Positions 11,120-23,320 are shown, counted from the stretch's first letter. The stretch is 64,000 nt of DNA from Trichostrongylus colubriformis (GCA_963978905.1 OZ022259.1:50548727-50612726); one strand, 5' to 3'. The notes: generated by a model from the sequence alone, not told the origin. Program-made: numbers and translations.

Positions 11120-12790
11120 CTCAGCCATATCTGCCCCGTCCTCCTCCCTTCTTTCAAGCGTCCAGATGTCGGGAGAAGTCAATCGAACCGGATCAGTGAA
11201 CCTTTTCGACAGTTCTCGGATCCATCGATCCTCACAAGTAGTTGGTTATGTACGTAGGCTCACGGTCAATAGGACCGTTTCTTCGATCCCTATTGCACAA
11301 CCACTTCGTTACGCTCACCACGCCATTTACCATGCCCTCATTTTTTTATGATTAGTGCCATGAGCATAGCTTTGACCAGCGCATGTGATGGTGTATTAAT
11401 GCCGCTCCGTCCACCACTTCTTCTTCTGTTTGATGGCATCTACTTGACCATCACAGTGTTTATCTTTAGAACGGTAATGGATGCTCTCTGAATTGTTCTG
11501 CGATCTTACTAGCGAATCGTTTGATAGATGAGGGGGCGGAGTGGATTAAATACGATCAATCATCATATGAACCGAATAATCTACGATCTTCATTCACCTT
11601 CTTGCCTCTCTCGGGAAAGGAACTCGACCCGTTTGGTGGCAATGCTGCGTAGCGAGACCCAAGGTGGCGGGTAGAGGTCAGCCACGTACCAAAAGCCACT
11701 GTGTAATTTCCTTGAGACGTAAGTGGATTTGGAGAAGAAACCCTACCTCTCTACTTCTGCTGCGCTGGGCTGATTCATTAGCCTTCACCATGCAGGTGTT
11801 TCATGCATATGTATGGGGTGCGCTGCACAGGGCAGCTGTATCCTGCATTCGGCCAAGTCAAAAAGCGCTTTTCAAAAACCGAAAATTGCATGGGAGAAAG
11901 TCCAGGGTCGCCTACAATGAAAAGGCTCCAAGTCTACTTTGGGACAGCTTGAGTGACTACTCGAAGTAAAGCCAGCCCCACGATGAAGCCTTGCTGCAGC
12001 TCGGTTGTCTTTACTTTGCTGAGAGGAGCTATAAAGATGGGACTGAATCCCCTGAACCAAAGGGGTCCCCAGTACGACAGCATTGTGTGGGAGCGCTTCG
12101 AAGAGGCAACTACAATCCCAGGGCTATAACAGGCTGTTTAAATCGAGGAGGACTAGGATGGAGTTTTGTACCATCAACGCACGAGCTCTTGTATGGGAGC
12201 GAGTAGCGAGGACCTGATGATGCAAGCTAAAGAGTTCCAAAAGGCGTTGCCGGAGACAGAGACGAGACGGCATCAGCCGCTACGCACGAAAACTGATAGA
12301 CCGAATTGGATGTTTGCGGTGGCTTCGAACATCTTCATTGACATGCACCACCACCACCAAGCTTTTAGAGTAATATGAGAATACGCACCACGCAGAGCGT
12401 CGTTTAAGGTAGCTATCGTACATGCGAATAGGCTGATAGGCGTAAAAGACTGAGTACGTTCTGATTATACAGCGAGCGGGCGAAAAGAATTAGACATTTA
12501 TTGACTGATAGACTATCCGTCTATCTCGCCCATCGATGATTGGTGCCAGTCAGCTCATATGAATCGATAGGCTCATGGACTCATTCATCCATGGATGGTT
12601 GGAGCAGAGTCGAGAGGATCTATACGTGGGTTATTAATCACTGTCACTACTCTATCAATCAGTATCCGTTCTTTTTCGCCCATTTGCCTGAATGAGTGAC
12701 GACCAAAGGGACGGATTGACGGATGGAAAGCCTCGCCGAATTCCTCGGTAACGTCGCCATATTAACTGTGAGGCTGATTATCTTATCGAG
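11120..12790. other. no supported gene
   Basis: There are open frames at 11664-11969 (101 codons) and 12166-12378, with no recognisable domain and no convincing splice signals. A phrase near 12635-12700 (GTATCCGTTCTT) recurs near 14335, on the other side of the foldback. Confidence 0.25.
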
Positions 12791-12800
12791 CAGGACCCTC

Positions 12801-12829
12801 CGTGCACAGCGCAGAAAATCTTCGCTCAC
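12801..12829 (+). repeat. direct repeat flanking the foldback, left copy
   Basis: Identical over 29 bp to 14063-14091 and in the same orientation, just outside the left arm. It could be an unusually long target duplication or a remnant of a larger duplicated unit. Confidence 0.8.
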
Positions 12830-12837
12830 TCCGTGTG

Positions 12838-14061
12838 TCGTGCCGGCACAGACGCTTGTGCCCCGCGATATCACAAACCTCACAGGGCTGTGCATCGGGG
12901 AGACCGGCGGGGGTAGCGTCAGTGTCGGCGCGAGGGTTTCTACGGGAACTTACGCCACGCTCGCTCTCTCGCTCTGCCTACGCGGAACGCTTGAAGGCCC
13001 TAGCTGCCCCTACGACGAGCTACACACTAAACGCCGGTCCTCCTGTGGAGGACTTTCCCTACGTTAACACGATAGTACGACCTACGCCCGTGACGCACAA
13101 CCATGGACCTACGTTATGTTTTGCAACAACGGACCGGCCGGGAAATACAAGTACGGTAGCAATTTAACATTCAGATATTCCGGCATAGACACCTTCCGAT
13201 ATAAACATCATTTTAGAGTAATCAGCCCTATGTCGTGGCTTCCGTCCGACTTATCGTAGATCACACCTGGTGGGCGCGCGGGTCCCGATCTACCGGCCGG
13301 ACGTAGTGGCGGGAAAAAACGCCTTTATAACGAGCCGCAGTCTGTCAGTCTCATGCTTCCGTCTGTTGCGGTCTACCACGCGTGCTCCGGTCCAGTGGTC
13401 CATTGTTGCCGTTCTCACGACCACTCCCGCCGCCGTCCTACTATCGCTGTGCTGGCTTACCGCGTAGTCAACGTCGACGATACCCGCTTATGGAGAAGCG
13501 GCAGGGGAACGGAGCCCCGCCAGTCCCCCGTAAGAGTGAGCGACTGGGTCCTGCCCGTGAGTCCGTAGAATATGGTTTTTATGTATTCATTTCGTATTGC
13601 CTATCTCATTGCCTTTATTGCTATTTATGCATTGTTGCTCATTGATCTCAGTACGTAGTACATGAAGGCTGATTACTCTAAAATGATGTTTATATCGGAA
13701 GGTGTCTATGCCGGAATATCTGAATGTTAAATTGCTACCGTATTTGTACATATTTACCGGCCGGTCCGTTGTTGCAAAACATAACGTAGGTCCATGGTTG
13801 TGCGTCACGGGCGTAGGTCGTACTATAGTGTTAATGTAGGGAAAGTCCTCCACAGGAGGACCGGCGTTTAGTGTGTAGCTCGTCGTAGGGGCAGCTAGGG
13901 CCTTCAAGCGTTCCGCGTAGGCAGAGCGAGAGTGCGAGCGTGGCGTAAGTCCCCGTAGAAACCCTCGCGCCGACACTGACGCTACCCCCGCCGGTCTCCC
14001 CGATGCACAGCCCTGTGAGGTTTGTGATATCGCGGGGCACAAGCGTCTGTGCCGGCACGAC
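12838..14061. mobile_element. foldback element with 390-bp arms
   Basis: The left arm (12838-13227) and right arm (13667-14061) are inverted repeats about 98 percent identical, differing by a few substitutions and one short indel near 13140/13755. The unrelated loop is 13228-13666. The arms are GC-rich and stay open for about 120 codons in matching frames, but no protein family is recognisable. A direct repeat of about 29 bp (GTGCACAGCGCAGAAAATC and onward) sits outside each arm, at 12802-12829 and 14064-14091. Confidence 0.85.
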
Positions 14062-14062
14062 A

Positions 14063-14091
14063 CCGTGCACAGCGCAGAAAATCTTCGCTCA
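14063..14091 (+). repeat. direct repeat flanking the foldback, right copy
   Basis: Identical over 29 bp to 12801-12829. It starts 2 nt from the right arm, while the left copy is about 8 nt from its arm. Confidence 0.8.
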
Positions 14092-15630
14092 CCATGTGTA
14101 AACATGTGACTTTTCACTGTCGCGGCTCATCTTCGATAGGACGCATTGCAAGGAAGTAAGCACCTGTGATACCGGCGCGGGGTGCAGTCGAAAGTTCTCA
14201 TTTAGGAATCCCTGTTCCCGTAAAAACCTCCGCGCATCCTACCGCCATTGGACCACTCGCCCATCGATGCTTGAAGCGAAGTCAACGGAACCTATGCGTG
14301 GGTTAACAGTCCATCTAATCAACCTGTCAACTAATATCCGTTCTTCTCTATCAATTAATATCCAACCACGGTAAAGGAGGGGGAATGGTAAACGAACAAA
14401 TGTGCAGAAGAAGGAAGTCCTACCGCCACACGTGGGCTTGCGTCGCGGTCCGTCGTCATTGGGCACAGACTTCTTCCCGCTTCCTCCTCCGTCTGCGCAC
14501 CCTGCGTAAGACCACGGTTATACTTTACATGTCTGCGACAACTGACGCCGGTGCCGGCGTCAATCCACGCAGACACGTAAAGTATGGCCGCGGCCCAAGA
14601 GAGAGCATGTGAAGAACTTCCCGCAGAGTGTACTACGCATCATTGGTGGGGTATCCGACGTCGATCGCATCGGTCAGTTCGACAAAAACGGAGATCGCTG
14701 TGGGCCAGAGGTGAAGTAGAGGAGGATCGGCCGTCGCGATTGAGGTTCCAACGCGGATTTACTCGTGGGTTGTTGTAAAGTTGGGTCTTTCTTTTGTTCA
14801 CGCCATTCTAGACGCCACCTCAGCGAGTCATAAGTCGCTTTTTTTGCACCGTCGTTACAAGCTCAACAACGATATTCGATACCTTATATTATCCCCACGC
14901 TGAGGCTTCCTTTCCCTGCAATGCGCGCGAAGCGCATGCGACTCATGGCTCACCGCTGAAGCGGCGAGTCAAGAGTCGCCCTTTCACACCGTAGTAGGCG
15001 AAGATTTCATGTGCTGCTCACGGAGAGCCTTGCCCGATGAGATAGGGAGACTTAGAGCTTACAACCATGCCACAGCGCCCATAATGGAGGCTGCGACGCG
15101 CGAGCTCATGCGTCGCGATAGGGCTTCCCTCTGCACATTTGTCCGCTTATCGGCACCCGGTAGGGGAGCCGACGTTGAGCGTTTTCGTGAGTTTGGCGGA
15201 AAAGGGTTCCTGGAAGCGAACTTTCGACACCTCGTGAGGTATCACGTGTGCTTAATTCCTTGCAATGCGCCCTGCTCACGACGCGCCGCAGCAAGACGGG
15301 AGTCACATGCTTACACCGATGTTGCAGGCTCAGCAACGATTGTTGGCGAAAAGGTGAGAAAAAGGTTTCCTGTTCACATTGTTGTGAGCGAGAATCGTTT
15401 GCGCTGTTCATGAAAAGCCTTGCTCGATGAGGCAACGAGCCCTTCAACTAGGACGGCAACGTGGCCGACGAATTCGGCGAAGATACATATTGTTAGGGCG
15501 AGTAGATGAAATGATAACCAAAAAAGACGAAATGATAAGATACATATCGATTCCCTTGACTCCGCCCCAATTATCGATGGGCAGAGAGGCGAGTAGTATA
15601 CCAATCAATACGTATCTAATATTTTTCGCC
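14092..15630. other. GC-rich region with degenerate internal repeats
   Basis: Blocks around 14850-15055 recur in rearranged order around 15230-15440, for example CCTTGCCCGATGAG versus CCTTGCTCGATGAG and CTCAACAACGAT versus CTCAGCAACGAT. No gene is supported. Confidence 0.3.
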
Positions 15631-15639
15631 TAGGCGTTC

Positions 15640-16118
15640 ATGTACTATGGGGGTGGCACTCAAAAACACATTGGCAATTACATTAGAGAATTAATTCCAT
15701 TACAAATCTTCGAAACACGTAATGTCAACGTGTCTGATTGTCACTAGGATGTTGAAATGTCGAAGTTGAATAAACAAACAAGATCCTGCCTGCCATTGAT
15801 GATCTCTCGTGTGTGAAGTGATCCCCCCCCAAGGCTTGGGCTATATGCTTGGTCCTTGTTATTTCATTGTCTCTTTTTTTGTTCCTTGGGTTTTTTATGC
15901 GTGTCTGTTCTAGTATTATGTTATTCAATGTGTAGGAAGGTACTAAGGCATCAGTGCAAGCCGGGAAATGTGGTTTTTGCCTAAGCCTTGAGGGGAAGGA
16001 GCTCCGGAATCGGTGAATATTTTTTAGAGTAGCAAATATTTTTTTCGTCTTTTTTTGAATGAGGAGAAAAATTCCACTCCCTAATAATTGTTTTTGAGTG
16101 CCACCCTCATAGTACATA
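15640..16118. mobile_element. short DNA element with 29-bp inverted ends
   Basis: The ends at 15640-15668 and 16090-16118 are inverted repeats (ATGTACTATGGGGGTGGCAC and onward) with one mismatch. The interior is AT-rich with a 130-codon minus-strand frame that has no recognisable domain. Superfamily not determined. Confidence 0.7.
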
Positions 16119-16914
16119 AGCGCCTTCGCCTATTCGCAATGCGATCAAAACATTCTCAGTACTTTGTGCCTGTAAGCCTATTCGCATGTACGTTCGCCAA
16201 CTTTGAAGAACGCCTTGCGTTCCACGCACTCTCTGATTATTCTGAAACGTTGAGTATATGCAACGCCCATGCCCTCTCCGGTGACTTGCTCCTGACATCT
16301 CAAGTGGTGTGAATACAGAGTGGAACACTCGAGAGCATCACATCAACTGGACGAGTGTTGAGGCCATGGTATAGTACGCTTTGTTAAAGCTCTCAAGTAG
16401 TGACGCGATCGACATGATGTATCCTAAGTTACTTCTGCACGATAGCAAAAACGACTCTAAACTTCGCTCTAAATGTAGTCAACGTCTAGGAGCAACTCAA
16501 CTAGGAAGAAGAGATAGGTAGGACAGTGATTGCAAAGCCATCAAGATCATGTTGGCAGCGTGCAGAACCAGACGATGTCTACAGATACTGAATCATACGT
16601 TAAACTCACGATCACTACTGCCTTGGATAACATGCCTTCTTTCCAGTGGACGGTAGATTGATAAAATGAAACGTGCTCAAGTCTTCTGCTTCTTATATCT
16701 TATCACGTATTGATAACTCAAGTCCACTCCGGTTAGGCCGTTTTAGCACCTGATTTGACGTGTTATGACAAGGAATAGTTTTAGTTGCGCGATGTACCTC
16801 GAGCAGGGTATAACGGGAGTCGAGAAATCCTTGACGGGGAAGGGGGGGGGGGGGGGCGTCGTATGAACCGTACAGGGGAGGGGGGATCGAGAATCGGCGA
16901 TAAGCACTAAAAAC

Positions 16915-17090
16915 TATACTTCCAATAGTGCTATCGCAATGGAGGGCATCTCACTTTGGGACACTATTTTCGCTTAGGCCTAGAAGGGGGAGGAACTTCT
17001 TTTCTCTACAAGCCTAGATGTGCAGATTGACCTCTCAAAGATTCTTCCGATGCTCAGATGAGCAACTTTTATAATGCCCCCCCCCGCGAC
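16915..17090 (-). repeat. repeat I, copy 1
   Basis: In reverse orientation it matches 42610-42768 and 62400-62552. Shared blocks are GAGGTCAATCTGCACA, the CCTAGGCC-like centre, and ATTGCGATAGCACC at the end. Runs of G or C are a feature of the family. Confidence 0.6.
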
Positions 17091-17349
17091 AGTTTCACAG
17101 CTAATCCATGTGAAGAAATGTGAAATAAATATCTGTTTGCTTTAGATAAGAATACGTGGCCATAAAACTTATCGCAACTATACGAGCCGGCAACAGTTAC
17201 CGGTAATGTAAATTTCGGAAATGGGCGGGGTTCGTAATCAGTCCCTGTAGAGGGGAGGGGTTGGTACGGAGGCAGCTATGTTCTACGATACCTGGGACTG
17301 CCCTGGTGAGGAGCGGGCTGCGCATACTAGAATCTGAAGAGGAGTAGTT

Positions 17350-17850
17350 CAGCGATGTCTTTTAGCAAAGATAGGACGTAGAGTTTTATTGAATTCACAA
17401 TTATGCGGGTGCAATCATCCATTAGTGTCATCTATTAGTCATAGTGATCTGAATTTTGTGACTGCACCTCAAATGCAGACCCACTATCTGAGCCGTCCAG
17501 GAGTCGATGAAAAGACTGCAACACTTTCATAAACTTAATTATCTACTATTCGATCGGTCTAGTCCCAACGGCACTGCTCCTCCGACAACCCTACACACCT
17601 GCTTGTAATCGTAAACCAGTGTGCTAGCACCTAATGTGACGTCAGCACAACGCAGAATGAAGGCGAGAGCACGGAGCAGATGTTTATATAAGTAGAAGGT
17701 GCTATCACAATGACAACGTTTTCTTAGATTGATAGTCCAGCACCAATTGGTACACCCATGAATCGAGCGGTCGGTTTCCCCTATCATCCCTATCACTTTC
17801 GGACGGACAGACATACAGACCGACGTACAAAGCGGTAAACAAACCTGCAC
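17350..17850. repeat. repeat P, copy 1
   Basis: It matches 31940-32295 in the same orientation. It begins TTTAGCAAAGATAG, passes a GAATTCAC block, and ends in CGGACAGACAGAC-like sequence after a CCTATCAT block. No protein was recognised. Confidence 0.55.
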
Positions 17851-18604
17851 ACAAACTAGCTCCATAGAACAGAGGGATTGACTTTCCTTCTTTTATATAA
17901 ACGAGAGACCTTGTGTGTCTGTTTGTTCATATGTTTCTACAGCCGTTTCGAAGTGCTATGTGTAGTCTCTATCGATTGCACTGGCATACCAGATTTTATC
18001 TCTACTTGGTTGTGCTGATTCATCGTTCCGAGAACATATGAAAATCTGCGATTGATGGATACTTCATAAGAGAATCGGTGGGACGGACAATCGATGGATT
18101 AGCGAAAATGACACTAATTGTTCACCTGCACTCGGCCTCCCCATGTGATCAAGAAATTCGAAAAATCGCCGTTTTGAAAATTTATCGTTTTCCTAGAAGA
18201 CAACTTAGTACATGAAGTGGTCGTATATCTCATAGCGCTTCTGAATCTTTGTGCACTGCTAGGCATAGTGTGTAAGGGATTAGCTGCGTCAGCAGCGAAT
18301 GGATGCGGATTCGCTGGATGAGCAGCGAATTGATGCTTCATCTGATTCGTACAGGGGCGTGGCGGAAGGAAAGTGCGAAGCCTCGAGGAGAGAGCTGCCT
18401 CCACGGATCGAGGACTTTTGGACCGTTCTTCTCCATCTATTGGGCGACGCCCTCGACAGCCTAGAACCCGCTCTTCGGATGGTCTCTATCCTTGCCTCAC
18501 CATGTCTTATTATATCTTAATTCCTATGTATTAGGTCTGTGCAGAATAAATGGCCAAAACGGAACACTTTTTTCAAAACGCCATAACTTCGCTCAGACAC
18601 AACT

Positions 18605-18925
18605 TTATTTGTCGAAATAAAAACCATTCGAATCTACACAACCTTGCCAACGATCTGGTAAAGAAAATATGCCATCATGATCAAATTCAGGATTGGGAAA
18701 ATTAATGAAGTCAACGATGACATTTTCAACATGCATCGTTTCGGCGAACTCCTTCTGACCCAGGTTTGCATCGAGAACCGGGAAAAAGTGGTAATTCGTC
18801 AGAGATAGGTCTGAGGAATAAGGGGGGTCAGGGAGCGTCTCGATCAGTTTCTGCCGGGTGACTTGCGAACTGTGGGGTTTTGCGTTGTTTTGCGCACCCA
18901 GTAAAAAAAGGATGCAGTTAGGCAT
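18605..18925 (-). pseudogene. mariner transposase C-terminal fragment
   Basis: It contains NAKPHSSQVTRQKL after the position of the second Asp and PPYSSDLSLTNYHF where the third catalytic motif lies; the final Asp has become Asn. It ends in the RWQ..DSNGFYFDK tail. Only the C-terminal third exists. Confidence 0.85.
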
Positions 18926-19019
18926 CGAGCCTCTCCCTCACCCCTTTATTCCCCAGCCCTATCCCTGACGGATTACCGCTTTTTCCGGATTCCCGATGCA
19001 AACCTGCGGCAGAAAAATT

Positions 19020-19149
19020 ATGCACGGTAAAAATGCCATTCTTGACTTTATTGATTCTCGCAATCCAGAATTTGATCGTGATGGTATATTTTCCTCACCA
19101 GATCGTTGGCAAAATTCTGTAGATTCGAATGGTTTTTATTTCAACAAAT
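19020..19149 (+). pseudogene. second mariner C-terminal fragment, opposite strand
   Basis: About 43 codons to a TAA stop read ILDFIDSRNPEFDRDGIFSS and then the PDRW tail. It is paralogous to the minus-strand fragment at 18605 and inverted relative to it within one element. Confidence 0.8.
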
Positions 19150-19254
19150 AAAGTTGTGTCTGAGCGAAGTTATGGCCAGTTATGTTTTGGCCATTTATTC
19201 TGCACAGACCTAATAGAACTCGCCTGATGTCCTTCTATGGTGACTATCTTCCTC

Positions 19255-19720
19255 TTAAGGCCACGTACATACTTTGTGCGCCCACGCCGTCGCCGCCGGT
19301 GTCGGCGTCCATTTGACGCTGACACCGGCGTCAGTTCGATGCCGGCATCGACGGTGACGACCTCGAACTGACGCAACCATTTGCCTACCGCAGAAGATGG
19401 CTTCAATAGATAATGCGCACCGTTTGCGGAACGCCCGACCCAACCACACTACAGTATGGTGATCGTGGCGAGAGACTGCTATTTCGATTTTGAATATTGG
19501 CATAGTGCCGTTCTATTCCATATTCGAATTTGAATTCCTGGGCTCTCGCCACGATCACCATAGTGCAGTGTGGTTGGGTTGGGTGTTTTGCAAACGGTGC
19601 GCACTATCTATTGACGCCATCTTCTGCGGTAGGCAAATGGTTGCGTCCGTTCAACGCCGACGCTGCCAGTACCGGCGGCGACGGCGCCGGTGCGCAAAGT
19701 ATGATTGCGGCCTGGCTTTC
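19255..19720. mobile_element. MITE family C, copy 2
   Basis: A long palindrome: the left arm runs from GGCCACGTACATACTTTG through the TGGCGAGAG block near 19465, and the right arm mirrors it to CAAAGTATGATTGCGGCC. The arm interiors share the AACCATTTGCCTACCGCAGA block at about 19376 and 19623. Confidence 0.8.
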
Positions 19721-21205
19721 CTCTTGACTTGTATTATTTCGTAAGTTGAGGGTAAACTTAGTTGGTTCATCGACTAAAGACAGCAGTACGTGGTAAGCAC
19801 CTTCGCTGGCTAGCTTACTAGTGTAGGGCCAAAAACACAATACACTGCTCATTTCTCTGTTCTCCTTATATGTTCAGATTTTGCACTGGCCCCAAAATTA
19901 AGTCATCTTCAATCGATCAATTCGTCAACAAAATATCCTTTTGGGCGCATATAAATCTTATTCGAATGGGAGAAATGAGTACTGATCACTTTCGCAATCG
20001 TTGACTGCCAAACAGCAAATTTTTATGCGTTTACATTATAAAGATCTCGAAATATAAGTAACAAATATGCTCATTATTAACAAAGGATCCCACTCTAGAT
20101 ACTGGCTGCTGAGTGAGAACAGCTCAGGTTTTGTCTGGCTAATCTTCTTTGTTGTAATTGTACTAATTTTTTCATCAAATACACGCATACAATACATCCC
20201 AGTATCGATCCTGAACAGAATTTTTGCATACGCCGCGATCACCACGTGCTACATGAAGTAAAAAAATTTGTGATTGCAGATACTGATCACTACATTGATT
20301 GTTTAAATGAGTTTCTTTTTTCAGTAATAGCGAAATAGGTAGTTAATAAACTAGTTCTCAGCTCATTGTCAGTGCAGATGATAAGATTCTGTACTACAGC
20401 GCTTTTGGTGGATAGCTACAGCTTCCACTCTCTCTAGTCGGGTGTGTAGCCTTATGTCGAATATTCGCGTGGCCGCGCGCGGCAAATTCCGTCGCGTGGG
20501 ATTGCGTACACTGCGTACACTCCATTTAAAGTTTTACGCCTGAATTAATTATTTTTGATTAGTATTGTTATCATGTAATGTTAATAAGACAGGATTTCAC
20601 AAGGCGGTATGCGCCTTCCTTTAGGCGCAGGGCACGAGATCTGCAAGAAGCAACTACGTACGGCGTTCCCAGGTCGCACGCACCAGGCCCTATTCCGCAC
20701 GATGGCGCTGCGTTCTTGTCTTAGCGATGCACATTTCAAAGCGCCAAGAGTTTCATAGACCCCGCGCCTCTTTGCCACTTCTTGAGAGTTTATCAACGTT
20801 ACATCTGGTAATCATTGTGTACCATTAAAAAACACTATCGTTTTCTATGCAGTGCTACCCTAACACACTCGTGTACACTACACCTCTATAAACTAAAAAA
20901 AGTTCACGTGCTTGCTTTTGTATGGAAAATGTGACTTACCTAAAACAACCACAGCGCTATGCTGCCAGCCTGCCATGATGCGATAAAGTGCTGATCTATG
21001 CTTTGTATGCGGATATGACATGCGGCTGAAAGAATGCCAATGACTATGTGTAAAACATTTTTGAAATCTTCCATGAACAGTCGTTATTATTCCTTCTGTT
21101 AATTAGTACTACTATTGTACTTTACAATTCTTTGTGTAGAATCTTTTTTGACTCCGACGTTATATAACTTTACTTTTTACCTTTTTTTCATGACACCTAT
21201 CCCAT
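19721..21205. other. no supported gene
   Basis: AT-rich. A plus-strand frame at 20067-20261 has one hydrophobic stretch but no splice support. A partial repeat E end lies at 20439-20580. Confidence 0.3.
20439..20580. repeat. MITE family E, partial copy
   Basis: It starts GGGTGTGTAGCCTTATGTCG and shares the following GCGTACACT..ATTAATTATTT half with 31458-31600. The mirrored end is missing. Confidence 0.6.
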
Positions 21206-21206
21206 T

Positions 21207-21386
21207 GAGGCTGCGTTCATACTTTGCGCCAACATACGGATGACTGCGCTCACAGGCAGCGGGGCAGAGCGGCACGGGAGAGGTGCAAACACGACACAGA
21301 CGATGAGACAGGGTGGCACAGGCGGAGACGCAGAGAAACGCAGCCACGCCCTCCCACCGGTACCGCAAAGTATTAACGCGCCCTAA
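21207..21386 (-). mobile_element. MITE family B, copy 1
   Basis: The ends read GGCTGCGTTCATACTTTGCG and CCGCAAAGTATTAACGCG. The interior (cacgggagaggtgca, gagacagggtggcacagg) is the reverse complement of most other B copies. Length about 180 bp. Confidence 0.8.
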
Positions 21387-21928
21387 GACTTACTCCCATA
21401 CTTGGCTAGATGGTAAAACTGCGAACTGTGGTTGCACTGAGACCTGTGAGAATGATGGCATCCCCGAAAATTTAGGCTCAGAGGCACAAAAGCACCAGGT
21501 CTTAAGAAAGAGTGCACTGTGTTGCTAATTATTGATTCTTTTGACGCTCTACTATATTTAGCATTGAGGTATGATGATAACATTACTCGAATGCACTAGA
21601 ATCGATAATTCTCGTGCTCGGTAAAAATGGAAGTATATCTGCTAAGCACACTGTAGTGACGAAAATAGGTAATGAAACGGACGTGAAATGTTCTTTCCGT
21701 TGGTACTCGTCGCGTGTTTTGTGGCGCGCCGCACTATGCATTGGTTGTGATCTAATCTCGGATGTGTGGTACGTGACAGTGATACGCACTTAAATGATGC
21801 GAACGCTTCTGAGAGCAGTCAGTGCGCAAGAATTGTGTCTGGTTGGCGCGGGGCTTTCCGAAGAGCTCAGAATGAGCCTTTCATTTTTAGTCGCTTCACC
21901 GCGCTTCTGACAAAGATACAGGAAAACC

Positions 21929-22360
21929 TTAAAGGAATCGTCCACGGAAAATGCGTTTTTGTGTTACCCATACGTTTATGTTGTATTTGCCTAATGTAGG
22001 CCTCATGCAAAATTTCACGCGAAAAAATGCGAATCTGGCTGAGATACAGCACCACAAAGTGCGGTCCCAGTGGGCGGGGCCTAAGAGTAGAAGCCTCGTC
22101 CCGTGGTGCGCCGCCGTTGGGAACGCAGAGTGGGACTGTTTACGAAACTTTCTGCTCCTACAATGCGTCTCCGACCACGGCGGACGACGGAACAAGGCTT
22201 TTCTCTCAGACCCCGCCCACTGGGACCGCACTTTGTGGTGCTGTATCTCAGCCAGATTCGCATTTTTCGCGTGAAATTTTGCATGAGGCCCACATTAGGC
22301 AAATACAACATAAACGGATGGGTAACACAAAAACGCATTTTCCGTGGACGATTCCTTTAA
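21929..22360. mobile_element. MITE family A, copy 2 (near-perfect palindrome)
   Basis: The arms are nearly identical for about 155 bp from TTAAAGGAATCGTCCACGG at 21929 and its complement ending at 22360. TTAA lies at each end, which fits either a TTAA target duplication or TA plus a TIR starting AAGG. This is the best preserved copy. Confidence 0.9.
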
Positions 22361-22730
22361 GTAGGCAGAAACGCTTCCTTGGCCTTGGGCATCGCAAAAG
22401 ATCGCAACAAAGGGATATGCGTTCAGAAGAGTTTTTGCTTGATGGCACCGTGCGAAACTCAACGATTTCTCCAGTTATCTCTGCCCTGACCTTGAACTTT
22501 CTGCCGTGTCTTGTCTAATCGAAACCGGTGGCGAGCATCATAATCTATGGCTCCTCTACGGAGTGCATTGAAGGGTGGGCGGCTCACGACATTTCGACAT
22601 GCTATGTGCGGTCTTCACCCCTTGACTCGCCCTACCGTCTTGAAAAGAGTTTATGCTATTCAGTTGCCTATCTGCCAAGCTTCCCACGATGCCAAGTGGA
22701 ATACTCAAACTATCTTTGATTATGCCTCTG

Positions 22731-23076
22731 AAGTTTCACACAAAAAAGTGAGAATTCGGCTAAGATACAGCTCCCCAAGTTCTCGACCGGGTGGGTGGGG
22801 CCTACAGGTGAAAGCCCAACCCCGTCGTCCGCAATGGTTGGGAACGGAAAGAGGGATTGTTTACGTAACTTTCTGCTTCTACGATGCGTCTCCGACTGCG
22901 GCAGACGACGGGGTGGGCATCTCGGAAGCCCCGCCCACCCGGCCGAGAAACTGTGGTGCTGCACCTCACATTTCATTCACGTTTTTCGCGTGAAGCTTCG
23001 CATGCGGCTCATTAGGTAGATGCAACATAACTAAATGGGTAACAGAAAAACTCATTTTCCGTGGACCATTCCTTTA
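22731..23076. mobile_element. MITE family A, copy 3, left end truncated
   Basis: It starts inside the left arm at AAGTTTCACAC and is complete on the right (CCGTGGACCATTCCTTTAA). The centre is GGGTGGGTGGGGCCT and its mirror. Confidence 0.8.
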
Positions 23077-23320
23077 AAGGGAGCAATGGTTAAGGCTAGC
23101 TAGTAACTCCGCTCTACGCACCTTGAATACCTCATTCCCACCTCAAGTTACTTGCTAGGATAGCCAACAAAATGTGACGAACCAATTTTTTAGATACCTG
23201 TGAAATCGCAACTCGTTGAAGTACCACTTCTTAGACACCATGAAGAGATCATCTTCCAAACTGATATTGCCATATGTCTCCAAAGAGTGATTAAATAATT
23301 GGATCTGAAAGTAAAGTTTG

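Larger units (their letters stand above)
18531..19213. mobile_element. head-to-head mariner made of two 3' ends
   Basis: Inverted ends TTAGGTCTGTGCAGAATAAA lie at 18531 and 19213, flanked by TA. The left side carries the transposase C-terminus on the minus strand. The right side carries a diverged second copy of the same C-terminus on the plus strand. The two tails correspond (DGIFSLPDRWQGCVDSNGFY versus DGIFSSPDRWQNSVDSNGFY) but differ at several positions. No N-terminal half is present. Confidence 0.88.

Noticed and set aside
12723..13167. Frames of 114 and 121 codons in the 12.8-kb foldback arm
   Set aside because: The arm is GC-rich, two frames are open at once, and neither has a known domain, so I do not call a gene.
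22027..22518. 163-codon plus-strand frame
   Set aside because: Most of it lies in the palindromic family A MITE, and the same peptide appears on both strands because of the palindrome.
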